Shown here: piece after piece, positions 1 to 5,585 of the stretch
Position numbering within the stretch: position 1 is the first letter of the stretch
How the letters are laid out: each line of letters opens with the position of its first letter
DNA from: Methanobacteriota archaeon
Lineage (GTDB): Archaea; Thermoplasmatota; Poseidoniia; Poseidoniales; Poseidoniaceae
Length of the DNA stretch: 5,585 bases
Assembly: GCA_011525095.1 (NCBI GenBank)
Contig: WTIV01000163.1
Coordinates: forward strand, 1 to 5,585
Direction: 5' to 3'
Notes under the pieces: model-generated
Told to the model about the DNA's origin: nothing
What the model saw: only the letters and a program-made list of their open reading frames with translations
Database searches by the model: none
Made by a program: the position numbers and the translations under genes

Positions 1-286
1 GATATGCCAAAGACACAATATGCCCTCTGGGGTCTCTTGTTGGTTTGCCCCTTACGCACAAAATTTTGACAACTTCTCCATCAATTCCACACTCTTCCTT
101 GAGTTCACGAATTACAGATTCCTCAGGGTCTTCTCCTTTATCCACAAACCCGCCCGGGAATGCAAGCATGCCTTTCCAAGGTTCTCTTCCTCTCGTGATG
201 AGCAGAACCTCATCCCCTCGAATTACGACTGCATCCACGGCTAAAGATGGCTGAGGCCATTGACCACATTCATCGCAACTTGGCAT
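1..286 (-). CDS. Nudix hydrolase, ADP-ribose pyrophosphatase-like (3' end cut by window edge)
   Basis: Translating the minus strand from the ATG at 286-284 gives 95 residues before the window ends. A complete Nudix box (GX5EX7REUXEEXGU) is visible: G46, E52, R60-E61, E64-E65, G67. These residues bind the Mg2+ that drives hydrolysis of a nucleoside diphosphate linked to another group. After the box comes RDPRGHIVSLAY (residues 84-95), a stretch seen in ADP-ribose pyrophosphatase-type Nudix proteins, so ADP-ribose or a similar dinucleotide is the likeliest substrate; this is family inference. A short CDEC at residues 4-7 could be half of a zinc knuckle. The ATG is preceded by GGTGAG (291-296) four bases upstream and lies one base after the uppS stop, so the two genes are probably co-transcribed and translationally coupled. 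An in-frame GTG at 295-293 is a weaker alternative start. The C-terminal part lies outside the window. Confidence 0.9.
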   Translation of the reverse strand, partial: MPSCDECGQWPQPSLAVDAVVIRGDEVLLITRGREPWKGMLAFPGGFVDKGEDPEESVIRELKEECGIDGEVVKILCVRGKPTRDPRGHIVSLAY

Positions 287-287
287 T

Positions 288-1067
288 TCACTCACCAAAT
301 CTACGCTTGCGTGCCTGATATGTTTGAATTGCTTTGAGCAATTCTTTCTTTGAGAAAGAAGGCCAGTAAACATCTGTGAAATACAATTCAGTATACGCCA
401 TTTGCCAAAGAAGGAAATTTGAGATTCTCTCTTCTCCTGATGTTCTGATGACTAAGTCCGGGTCTGGCATGTCCGCAGTATACAGTCTGCGGCTGACCTC
501 TTCTTCGTCGATTGATTCGAGGGACAAATCGCCGGTTGCATGGTCTTCAGCAATCGATTTAATCGCTCCAATCATTTCCTCTCTGCTGCCGTATGCAAGG
601 CAAACAGTGAAGGTAAAATCATCGTAATCTGCGGTTTTGTCTTCGGCATATTTGATCGCTGCATTTACGGATTCAGGCAATAATTCTCTGCGTCCAATAA
701 TCTGGACTTTGACTTTGTTTTCATGGATTCTCTCATCGTCAGCAATATCTTTCAGTCCTTCGATATAGAGGTCGAACAAGCCTTTCAACTCCTTTTCTGG
801 CCTGTTGAGATTTTCAGTTGAAAGGGCGTAAACCGTGAAGTAATGTATGTTCAATTCTAGAACCCAATCTAGAACCTGTTCGAGTTTCATTTTACCCATT
901 TTGTGACCTATGCCAGTTTGCAGAGCTTTAGACCAAGCAAACCGTCTATTACCGTCCATGATGATTGCAAGGTGGTTGACTTTCTCTTCGTGTTCCTTTA
1001 CTTCGCGCAGTAGTTTTGCCTCAACTGCGGAACCCAAAACGTCACCGAGGCGATTACTGATACCCAT
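288..1067 (-). CDS. uppS: Polyprenyl diphosphate synthase (cis-prenyltransferase, archaeal undecaprenyl-diphosphate synthase type)
   Basis: This 259-residue enzyme adds isopentenyl units in cis to an allylic diphosphate to build the long polyprenyl diphosphate that becomes the lipid carrier for glycosylation of surface proteins. In archaea the primer is often geranylgeranyl diphosphate; that detail is family knowledge. Signature motifs are all present: HLAIIMDGNRR with catalytic D38, H55 in GHKMG, STEN at 83-86 with R89, CLAYGSREEM at 156-165, and R208, R214, S216 in the RTSGEERISNFLLWQ segment, then ELYFTD at 227-232. No catalytic residue is missing and the length is normal. I chose the ATG at 1067 because AGAGGGGG lies seven bases upstream and the protein then begins a short distance before the conserved core. 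A longer in-frame reading from 1184 would run into the divergent gene. It heads a probable two-gene operon with the Nudix gene. Confidence 0.95.
   Translation of the reverse strand: MGISNRLGDVLGSAVEAKLLREVKEHEEKVNHLAIIMDGNRRFAWSKALQTGIGHKMGKMKLEQVLDWVLELNIHYFTVYALSTENLNRPEKELKGLFDLYIEGLKDIADDERIHENKVKVQIIGRRELLPESVNAAIKYAEDKTADYDDFTFTVCLAYGSREEMIGAIKSIAEDHATGDLSLESIDEEEVSRRLYTADMPDPDLVIRTSGEERISNFLLWQMAYTELYFTDVYWPSFSKKELLKAIQTYQARKRRFGE
291..296 (-). promoter_or_regulatory. Ribosome binding site of the Nudix gene
   Basis: The minus strand reads GGTGAG, then four bases, then ATG (286). It lies within the last codons of uppS, overlapping its stop, which is typical of coupled translation. It favours the ATG at 286 over the in-frame GTG at 295, which falls inside this motif. 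Confidence 0.6.
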
Positions 1068-1074
1068 ATCATCG

Positions 1075-1082
1075 CCCCCTCT
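1075..1082 (-). promoter_or_regulatory. Ribosome binding site of uppS
   Basis: The minus strand reads AGAGGGGG, seven bases before the ATG at 1067. This purine-rich run is the main reason for choosing that start over the longer in-frame reading from 1184, which adds 39 residues with no family similarity. Confidence 0.6.
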
Positions 1083-1103
1083 ATCTCTCCGATTCACTTC
1101 AAC

Positions 1104-1116
1104 CGTTTGAGTTAAT
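1104..1116. promoter_or_regulatory. Possible shared divergent promoter element
   Basis: The 74 bp between the divergent starts at 1067 and 1142 are GC-rich on the 1142 side except for an AT-rich patch (CGTTTGAGTTAAT on the plus strand). It lies about 26-36 bases before the ATG at 1142, the right distance for a TATA box if that gene is transcribed leaderless; no Shine-Dalgarno motif precedes that ATG. On the other strand the patch lies about 37-49 bases before the uppS ATG, which would fit a short leader carrying the uppS ribosome binding site. The match to an archaeal TATA consensus is weak. Confidence 0.3.
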
Positions 1117-1141
1117 CCCCACCGGCCCCTCGGCTCTAAAC

Positions 1142-2176
1142 ATGGAGTCCCATCCTTGGTGGCCAAAGGGTATTGCCCTGTCACATGGTGATGGCTTCAT
1201 CACTACTTCATGGGGCACCTTGCCGCTACATGTTCCTGAAGTTAGCGTGGAGTGGTGGAATGCAATGGAAGGCACTTGGGGAGAGTGGCCCAAGGTAGAA
1301 AAAATGGAACTACTGAGTGAGAATCGTACCGGTATGTGGTATGATATTGGAGAATTCAAGGCCCTGATCATTCCTATTCCGACAGGAAAACAGTCTTCCC
1401 GTTTATGGAGAAATCCTCAACTCAGAGCCTCACTGGAGAAGCACCTCCAATTACCAATCGCAGGTCTCGACAAGGATGGAGACCACATTCTTGTTTATCC
1501 AAAAGAAGAGCCACGTGAGGTAACAGCGAAGTCTCTTGCTGGATTACACAACGCCCTCATCGCTGGAAATTGGAGCACTCCCCAAGACGAATACGGTTGG
1601 AATGACCGACTAAAAAAAGTCGAAGACACGCTGAAGACAAGCACTCTCTGGAGAGCTCCCCATAGTTACAACACAATTGGAATTCCTAGAATTGAATTAG
1701 ATGGCATGATGCCAGTTCCGATTCCACTTAGCGAGTATATTCTTTGGAGGAAAGATACCAATCTGCCAATGATCCGTCAAGTAATGAAACACGGTGTTAT
1801 GCTTGAGTGGAGGGATTTGATACTGAAGAGATATTGCGGTGAAGACGTGATGAGAACTGCTACAGGAGGTATAGCACACATCATCTACGACCTGAAATTA
1901 CTCGAAAAGGCAGAAGCTACTGCTTTCGATTTAGATTCGAAAGAATTGGACAAATATCTCGATGGGGTCGATAGGTTCCAAGCCAAATTAGGCATAATGA
2001 GGTTGATGTTGATGGGTAGTCCACTTGCAATTATCGGGTTGATTGCATCCTATATGTTAGGACGCGCTGGAGAATTTGACAACCCTAGTATCGGGTACTG
2101 GACATTCGGAATTATTTGGCTGGTTTCCGCAGTCGCTTACACTCTAACCGAACCGGATTGGCGTCAGGAACTGTGA
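1142..2176 (+). CDS. Conserved-style hypothetical protein: Trp-rich soluble domain with C-terminal two-helix membrane anchor
   Basis: I do not recognise this 344-residue protein. Residues 1 to about 280 are soluble in character and contain no motif I can assign to an enzyme family. They are rich in tryptophan: 17 in the whole protein, including pairs at 6-7 and 38-39. The part from 154 to 280 is largely helical in composition, with charged stretches. Two hydrophobic segments follow at about 284-306 and 317-336, joined by a short loop (GRAGEFDNPS), giving a membrane hairpin with both ends on the same side. There is no signal peptide, so the main domain probably faces the cytoplasm. No Shine-Dalgarno precedes the ATG at 1142, so the start is probably leaderless; no other upstream start codon fits. 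The gene is divergent from uppS and its 3' end overlaps the channel gene by 13 bp. That it is a real gene is well supported by length, composition and exact fit between neighbours; its function is unknown. Confidence 0.8.
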   Translation: MESHPWWPKGIALSHGDGFITTSWGTLPLHVPEVSVEWWNAMEGTWGEWPKVEKMELLSENRTGMWYDIGEFKALIIPIPTGKQSSRLWRNPQLRASLEKHLQLPIAGLDKDGDHILVYPKEEPREVTAKSLAGLHNALIAGNWSTPQDEYGWNDRLKKVEDTLKTSTLWRAPHSYNTIGIPRIELDGMMPVPIPLSEYILWRKDTNLPMIRQVMKHGVMLEWRDLILKRYCGEDVMRTATGGIAHIIYDLKLLEKAEATAFDLDSKELDKYLDGVDRFQAKLGIMRLMLMGSPLAIIGLIASYMLGRAGEFDNPSIGYWTFGIIWLVSAVAYTLTEPDWRQEL

Positions 2177-2180
2177 CGCC
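2160..2180. repeat. Inverted repeat spanning both convergent stop codons
   Basis: Arms GGCGTCA (2160-2166) and TGACGCC (2174-2180) flank a seven-base loop. The plus-strand gene's TGA is 2174-2176 and the minus-strand gene's TGA is 2166-2164, so in each transcript the stop codon forms the start of the 3' arm. The stem is seven base pairs, five of them G-C. No T-run follows on either strand, so it is not a standard intrinsic terminator. It could help limit read-through between the converging transcripts or be a by-product of two overlapping TGA codons. Confidence 0.5.
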
Positions 2181-3213
2181 TGCGGTTGTCATGGAAGTCC
2201 AAGTTGTGTGTCTTTGCTAATTGCATTACTTCGATCAAGAAGCCATCTCTTGCTTCTCTTTCGACCTTTCCACTACTGATATTCCAGTAGATATTGCATC
2301 CAATATCAATGGCATCAGGACCCAACGCGGAAACCCTTGCGAAGGAATCTTCCTCTTTCATGGTCTTCTCATGGCCTGCGATTAAGTCAGCAACTCCGTC
2401 GCAGAATTCTGAAACCTTTGTTGGGTCAGAATTGATGTCCAACTTGAAAATCGGTTGCCATCTTCTGAACCTTCGCTTACCCCAGTTCTCGACAGGAGTG
2501 TTCGCTAGATTTGCATTTGGCATTGTAATCACGGTATCCAGGCTGGTTCGAATCAGAGTTGTTCTAAGGCCTATCTCCATTACTTCACCCTCAACCGAGC
2601 CGATTACGACCCAATCTCCAACTTGGAATGGCCTATCGAGTAGAACTGTTGTTGCACCGAAAATGTTCGAGATAGTATCCTGTGCTGCAAGGGCTAGAGC
2701 AAGGCCGGTTATTCCTAAGCCAGCAACCATCGTAGTCAAGTCGAATCCAAGAGCGTCAGCGATGAATACCAATCCAAATATTACAATCAAGAATCTCATT
2801 ATGCTTTCAGCTGCTGAGACCACGGTTTTCTGAGAACCGTCTAATTCTCCATCATCATCAGTCCACATCACAAATGCGTGAATAACTCCCACAAATCTAA
2901 ACGCGGTTACAACTATCGCAACAACCATGACTAGTTGGAGCGTCGAAACAATCCAATCGATATCCTCGATTAGATACATTCCTGCCCAACTTCCGGCAGC
3001 AACCCCGAGGGCTTTCCCTGAGTTAGAAAGCGCTTCTTTAGCAACGTCGCTACCAACGCTGACTTTACTGAAAATTTTGGGGAAAATCACACCAGTTATT
3101 TCTCTAATTATCAATATCAAAACCAGTAGCAAACCAGCTGCGATTACGCTCTCCACGCTGATTCCGTACACTTCTTTGTCGTGGCCAGGAATCGCCTCGA
3201 TTATACTCTGCAT
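2164..3213 (-). CDS. Small-conductance mechanosensitive ion channel, MscS family
   Basis: This 349-residue membrane protein belongs to the MscS family: homo-oligomeric channels that open under membrane tension and release solutes on hypo-osmotic shock. Hydrophobic segments are at about 21-39, 67-82, 88-115 and 136-156. The pore-lining helix follows at about 160-178 (VAGLGITGLALALAAQD), with the Gly/Ala-rich packing typical of the family. Then comes the amphipathic stretch SNIFGATTVLLDRPFQVGDW and the beta domain, with MPNANLANTPVENW at 231-244. The cytoplasmic alpha/beta domain runs to the end. It is longer than the 286-residue E. coli MscS because of an extra N-terminal helix or two, as in other mid-sized relatives. 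The ATG at 3213 has GAGGT four bases upstream. The 3' end overlaps the convergent gene by 13 bp. An AT-rich patch on the minus strand at about 3254-3269 may be its promoter. Confidence 0.93.
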   Translation of the reverse strand: MQSIIEAIPGHDKEVYGISVESVIAAGLLLVLILIIREITGVIFPKIFSKVSVGSDVAKEALSNSGKALGVAAGSWAGMYLIEDIDWIVSTLQLVMVVAIVVTAFRFVGVIHAFVMWTDDDGELDGSQKTVVSAAESIMRFLIVIFGLVFIADALGFDLTTMVAGLGITGLALALAAQDTISNIFGATTVLLDRPFQVGDWVVIGSVEGEVMEIGLRTTLIRTSLDTVITMPNANLANTPVENWGKRRFRRWQPIFKLDINSDPTKVSEFCDGVADLIAGHEKTMKEEDSFARVSALGPDAIDIGCNIYWNISSGKVEREARDGFLIEVMQLAKTHNLDFHDNRRRHSS

Positions 3214-3217
3214 GTAT

Positions 3218-3222
3218 ACCTC
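3218..3222 (-). promoter_or_regulatory. Ribosome binding site of the MscS-family channel gene
   Basis: The minus strand reads GAGGT, four bases before the ATG at 3213. It supports this start and implies a transcript with a leader rather than a leaderless one. Confidence 0.6.
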
Positions 3223-3267
3223 TATTGTCGTAAGGAAGATGTTGTTTTCGCATCATTTTTGTTTGAA

Positions 3268-3286
3268 TAGCCCCCTTAAGGGGCTA
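3268..3286. repeat. Palindrome in the divergent mscS / carboxypeptidase intergenic region
   Basis: TAGCCCCCTTAAGGGGCTA contains the perfect 12-base palindrome CCCCTTAAGGGG (3272-3283). Read as a hairpin, TAGCCCC pairs with GGGGCTA over seven base pairs around a CTTAA loop. It lies 55 bases from both the channel start (3213) and the carboxypeptidase ATG (3341), so it could be an operator for either or both divergent genes. No T-run follows it on the plus strand and no gene ends nearby, so a terminator is unlikely. The rest of 3214-3340 holds the two ribosome binding sites and an AT-rich patch at about 3254-3269. Confidence 0.5.
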
Positions 3287-3324
3287 ATCCACTGACGCGA
3301 CGCTTTGAAGAGGGGGTGAGGGTT

Positions 3325-3330
3325 GGAAGG
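3325..3330 (+). promoter_or_regulatory. Probable ribosome binding site of the M14 carboxypeptidase
   Basis: GGAAGG lies ten bases before the ATG at 3341, a little long but usable. A stronger-looking GGGGGTGAGGG at 3312-3322 is too close (directly adjacent) to the in-frame TTG at 3323 and rather far (18 bases) from the ATG. An in-frame TGA at 3317-3319 rules out any start further upstream. Confidence 0.45.
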
Positions 3331-3340
3331 GTCGGTAGCC

Positions 3341-5551
3341 ATGCGATTTGAGTCCCGAAAAACTTCGCTTACGATTTTACTTCTACCCTTTTTGTTATCA
3401 TTCCTATCTCCAGTTGTGAGTTCCTCCTATAATCAAGCGGCAGAGGAAGGAGTGGCACCATGGGAGATCTGGGACCAAGATGGTGAAGGCAAGTACATCG
3501 ATTGTGAATTCGACGACAATGATAATGCTCAGTGTGAGTATGTATTCCCTTGGGGTGGAGATGAAATGATGCAATTCAAGGAGTACTACACATTTGAGAC
3601 CATTCGCGATAGGATGATGAGAATTGCAGCAGATAACCCTGATTATATTCAATACCATGAAGGCTTGAACGGTGGAACAAACGCTCGTGGTGAGGAAACT
3701 ACTGCTGACACATACAAGGGTTGGGAGTACAGAAACCCATCCCCCTGGTTGAAGATTACTGGTGATGTTGAGGGAGGAGAATACAACGAATTCAACGGCG
3801 ACACTGGAAATTATGCTGACAGGCCTGACGTTATGATTGTAGGAAATCATCACGCAAGAGAATGGATGAGTCACACAACTCCGATGATGTTCCTAGAAAC
3901 AGTCGCATACTACTACGGCGGCGGCCCAGTTGACAATGACGGCGATGGCCTATTTGACGAAGACCCATTCGGAGATGCTGACGGAGATGGTCACGTTGAT
4001 GACGACGGAGACTGTTTAGCATTAGAAGCTCAATATCAGGACAGCAACGGTGACGGCAAACCTTGCAACCCAGGGGACTTTGGTGTTGATGAGGACTTCA
4101 GCGAAGTCGAATTAACTAACGATATCAATAACCGTGAGATTTACTTGATTCCTCTTCTGAACACTGATGGTTTCATTTACGACCAAACTGTATTCTGTCC
4201 GGCACCTGCTTGGGAATCCTGCCCTAGCGGTGGTTGGAGAAAGAATCTCAGAAATAACGGTCCAGAAATTTTACCAGACCCTAATGAGGAAGTCGACGAG
4301 GATTGTGACGGAGTAGACCTCAACAGGAATTACCAATTCGAATGGGGATGGCCACTGGGAGCAACAATTCCACTGGTTCCAGGAACATGCACTCCTGCTG
4401 AAGATGAGCGCGCTGGAATATCGAATAACGATGTTTACACAGGTCCGTTTGACACAACAGACAATGACGGGGACGGGCTCGTAAATGAAGACAATGTAGA
4501 TGGCGAGGACGACGATAATGACGGAAAACTCGACGAAGACTGGGCTGGAGGCAATTCAGAACCAGAGACCAAATTCATTCAGGACATGACTGAAATGAAC
4601 GATGACGATGGTGATGGAGCATCCGATTACAAGGCAACACTAACTTACCACTCCTACTCAGAACTAGTTCTGTACCCTTGGGGTCACTGCACAGGCTGTC
4701 AAACTGTTGACCATGACCAGTTGGTTTACCACGGTGACCAAATGGCTGAGATGACAGATTACACCAACATGCAATCATCTGATCTTTATCCAACAACTGG
4801 CGATTTCTGTGATTGGCATTATGGAGTACACGGCTCTTACTGTTACACCATGGAAATTGGAACTGCATTCCACCAACACGAGGACGATATTGACCACATC
4901 GCTGTGAGAAACAACGGTATAGCATTCTACATGACCAAGATAGCTGACAATCCAAAGGAAAGGGCAGATCTTGCAATGTCAAACGTTGTAAGAAATCAGA
5001 TTCTAGTAGAGCCTGAAGATGTAGGAATTCCATCATCCGGCGGAGTACCAATCGAGATGTGTCTTGATTCCTCCTTCTCAATCGATTTAGAAATGAAGAA
5101 CTCACACATCATGTACAGAATGGTCAAACCTAGCAGACAGCAATCTGATTATGGACCACAAGAATGGTTCACTGAGAGTTGGTCCATGGCGCCATTCTCA
5201 GTAGACAAAGGTGCAACATGTGAACTCTTGAACGAAAGTGGTGAAGGATACGTCGTCGCTGCAAACTTACCAATTGAAGATGATGAAACAGGCTTCCTAC
5301 ACTACAAGGCAATGATTTCAACGCTAGGAGGTACTCAGAAGATTGAGTATCCACAAAATCAAGCATATTACGAAATCAAGATCGATTACAGAGCTCCATA
5401 CGGTAACATCTACGGTTCTCTGATGCTATTCCTAACAATCGCTGTATTCGTTTGGGGAGGACTTGGCGTCTGTTTGCGCATGATGATGGATGATGATGCA
5501 ATGAAAGATGCTATTCTAGATGCTGAGTTCGTGGAGGAGGCTTCCTCATGA
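3341..5551 (+). CDS. Secreted, membrane-anchored zinc carboxypeptidase, peptidase family M14, with calcium-binding loop insertions
   Basis: This 736-residue protein removes C-terminal residues from peptides outside the cell. A signal peptide spans about 1-29 (basic start, hydrophobic 10-26, SSS end). The M14 centre is complete by alignment with carboxypeptidase A: zinc ligands H171 and E174 (HARE) and H437 (TYHSYSE); substrate-binding R300 (WRK) and N328-R329 (DLNRNY); Y483; catalytic glutamate E505 (YTMEIG). Asp-rich DxDxDG loops are inserted between these motifs at about 198-252, 314-325, 371-400 and 420-429, plus an acidic stretch at 44-62. They resemble thrombospondin type-3 calcium repeats. 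A probable beta-rich accessory domain covers 550-685. A single membrane helix at about 692-711 and an acidic cytoplasmic tail end the protein. Fourteen cysteines lie outside the membrane, suggesting disulfides. The GDxxDW-YG segment at 487-494 is more like bacterial carboxypeptidase T than animal enzymes. An in-frame TTG at 3323 would add six residues and weaken the signal peptide. The stop overlaps the next gene's ATG. Confidence 0.93.
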   Translation: MRFESRKTSLTILLLPFLLSFLSPVVSSSYNQAAEEGVAPWEIWDQDGEGKYIDCEFDDNDNAQCEYVFPWGGDEMMQFKEYYTFETIRDRMMRIAADNPDYIQYHEGLNGGTNARGEETTADTYKGWEYRNPSPWLKITGDVEGGEYNEFNGDTGNYADRPDVMIVGNHHAREWMSHTTPMMFLETVAYYYGGGPVDNDGDGLFDEDPFGDADGDGHVDDDGDCLALEAQYQDSNGDGKPCNPGDFGVDEDFSEVELTNDINNREIYLIPLLNTDGFIYDQTVFCPAPAWESCPSGGWRKNLRNNGPEILPDPNEEVDEDCDGVDLNRNYQFEWGWPLGATIPLVPGTCTPAEDERAGISNNDVYTGPFDTTDNDGDGLVNEDNVDGEDDDNDGKLDEDWAGGNSEPETKFIQDMTEMNDDDGDGASDYKATLTYHSYSELVLYPWGHCTGCQTVDHDQLVYHGDQMAEMTDYTNMQSSDLYPTTGDFCDWHYGVHGSYCYTMEIGTAFHQHEDDIDHIAVRNNGIAFYMTKIADNPKERADLAMSNVVRNQILVEPEDVGIPSSGGVPIEMCLDSSFSIDLEMKNSHIMYRMVKPSRQQSDYGPQEWFTESWSMAPFSVDKGATCELLNESGEGYVVAANLPIEDDETGFLHYKAMISTLGGTQKIEYPQNQAYYEIKIDYRAPYGNIYGSLMLFLTIAVFVWGGLGVCLRMMMDDDAMKDAILDAEFVEEASS
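3932..3964 (+). repeat. Intragenic calcium-loop repeat, copy 1
   Basis: This stretch encodes DNDGDGLFDED (residues 198-208 of the carboxypeptidase). The same pattern returns at 4460-4492. The first eleven bases of the two copies are identical and the rest differs mainly at third positions and in three variable codons, suggesting an old internal duplication or selection on the same loop. The DxDxDG spacing is that of calcium-coordinating loops. Confidence 0.65.
4460..4492 (+). repeat. Intragenic calcium-loop repeat, copy 2
   Basis: This stretch encodes DNDGDGLVNED (residues 374-384 of the carboxypeptidase), matching copy 1 at nine of eleven residues. It begins a second Asp-rich block that continues to about residue 400 with DDDNDGKLDED, just before the third zinc ligand. 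Confidence 0.65.
5533..5540 (+). promoter_or_regulatory. Ribosome binding site of the gene starting at 5548
   Basis: GGAGGAGG with a seven-base spacer precedes the ATG at 5548. It is the strongest Shine-Dalgarno motif in the window and lies inside the last codons of the carboxypeptidase gene, encoding part of its Glu-Glu-Ala tail. Confidence 0.75.
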
Positions 5552-5585
5552 GCCAAACCTCTGACGAGTTCAGTGGCAGAATGGG
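5548..5585 (+). CDS. Start of a downstream gene, product unknown (cut by window edge)
   Basis: The ATG at 5548-5550 overlaps the carboxypeptidase stop as ATGA (5548-5551), with a strong Shine-Dalgarno seven bases upstream. Only twelve residues are visible (MSQTSDEFSGRM), a polar start with no signal peptide so far, too little to assign a family. The arrangement indicates an operon with translational coupling, so the product is likely made together with the carboxypeptidase and may act with it. Confidence 0.7.
   Translation, partial: MSQTSDEFSGRM

Noticed and set aside
20..254. Two short overlapping open frames on the plus strand at the left end.
   Set aside because: The minus strand carries a perfect Nudix box over the same bases, with a ribosome binding site and start codon.
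1068..1184. A longer uppS reading frame starting from an ATG at 1184.
   Set aside because: The extra 39 residues show no family similarity, would overlap the divergent gene at 1142, and the ATG at 1067 has a purine-rich ribosome binding site at good spacing.
2294..2833. Open frame of 179 codons on the plus strand inside the channel gene.
   Set aside because: The minus strand here encodes the unmistakable MscS pore and beta domain; the plus-strand frame is its shadow and has no recognisable domain.
3323..3340. TTG start for the carboxypeptidase, six residues upstream of the chosen ATG.
   Set aside because: The only strong purine run is directly adjacent to the TTG, leaving no workable spacer, while the ATG gives a compact classical signal peptide.
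4575..5105. Open frame of 176 codons on the minus strand inside the carboxypeptidase gene.
   Set aside because: Its product is a low-meaning Arg/Leu/Ser/Gln-rich sequence caused by antisense reading of a strongly coding gene with all catalytic motifs on the other strand.
5480..5498. ATG/GAT triplet run resembling a microsatellite.
   Set aside because: It simply encodes the Met-Met-Met-Asp-Asp-Asp stretch just after the membrane helix and is too short and imperfect to be a repeat of interest.
1..5585. Search for tRNA, rRNA, CRISPR arrays, insertion sequence ends, toxin-antitoxin pairs, defence genes or attachment sites.
   Set aside because: Almost every base is covered by ordinary genes and the spacers of 74 and 127 bp contain none of these structures.

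Overview
The window looks like a piece of a chromosome from a marine Thermoplasmatota archaeon, of the kind found in Marine Group II (Poseidoniales) or a close relative. Three things point that way. The polyprenyl synthase has the archaeal form. Starts are a mix of Shine-Dalgarno-led and apparently leaderless. A large secreted, C-terminally membrane-anchored M14 metallopeptidase is packed with Asp-rich DxDxDG calcium loops. The lineage is inferred from protein style only, since no rRNA or other marker gene is present. Base composition looks even across the window, with no sign of a mobile element.

Layout, left to right. A minus-strand pair comes first: a Nudix hydrolase cut by the left edge (1-286) lies directly downstream of a cis-prenyltransferase gene, uppS (288-1067), with one base between them. 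A 74-bp divergent intergenic region separates uppS from a plus-strand gene of unknown function (1142-2176). That gene encodes a Trp-rich soluble domain ending in two membrane helices. It converges with a minus-strand MscS-family mechanosensitive channel gene (2164-3213). Their 3' ends overlap by 13 bp inside a small GC-rich hairpin. A 127-bp divergent region with a CCCCTTAAGGGG-centred palindrome follows. Next is the M14 carboxypeptidase (3341-5551), whose stop codon overlaps the ATG of one more gene that runs off the right edge (5548-5585).

Functionally this is mostly cell-envelope biology. uppS makes the polyprenyl diphosphate that becomes the lipid carrier for surface glycosylation. The MscS channel relieves osmotic pressure. 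The carboxypeptidase trims peptides outside the cell while tethered to the membrane, which suits a protein-degrading heterotroph. The Nudix enzyme is nucleotide housekeeping and is linked to uppS by position only. The genes do not form one pathway.

There are no RNA genes, CRISPR arrays, insertion sequences or attachment sites that I can support, and no gene-free stretch longer than 127 bp. I found no convincing new multi-gene system. The most unusual items are the calcium-loop architecture of the carboxypeptidase and the unrecognised Trp-rich membrane protein.
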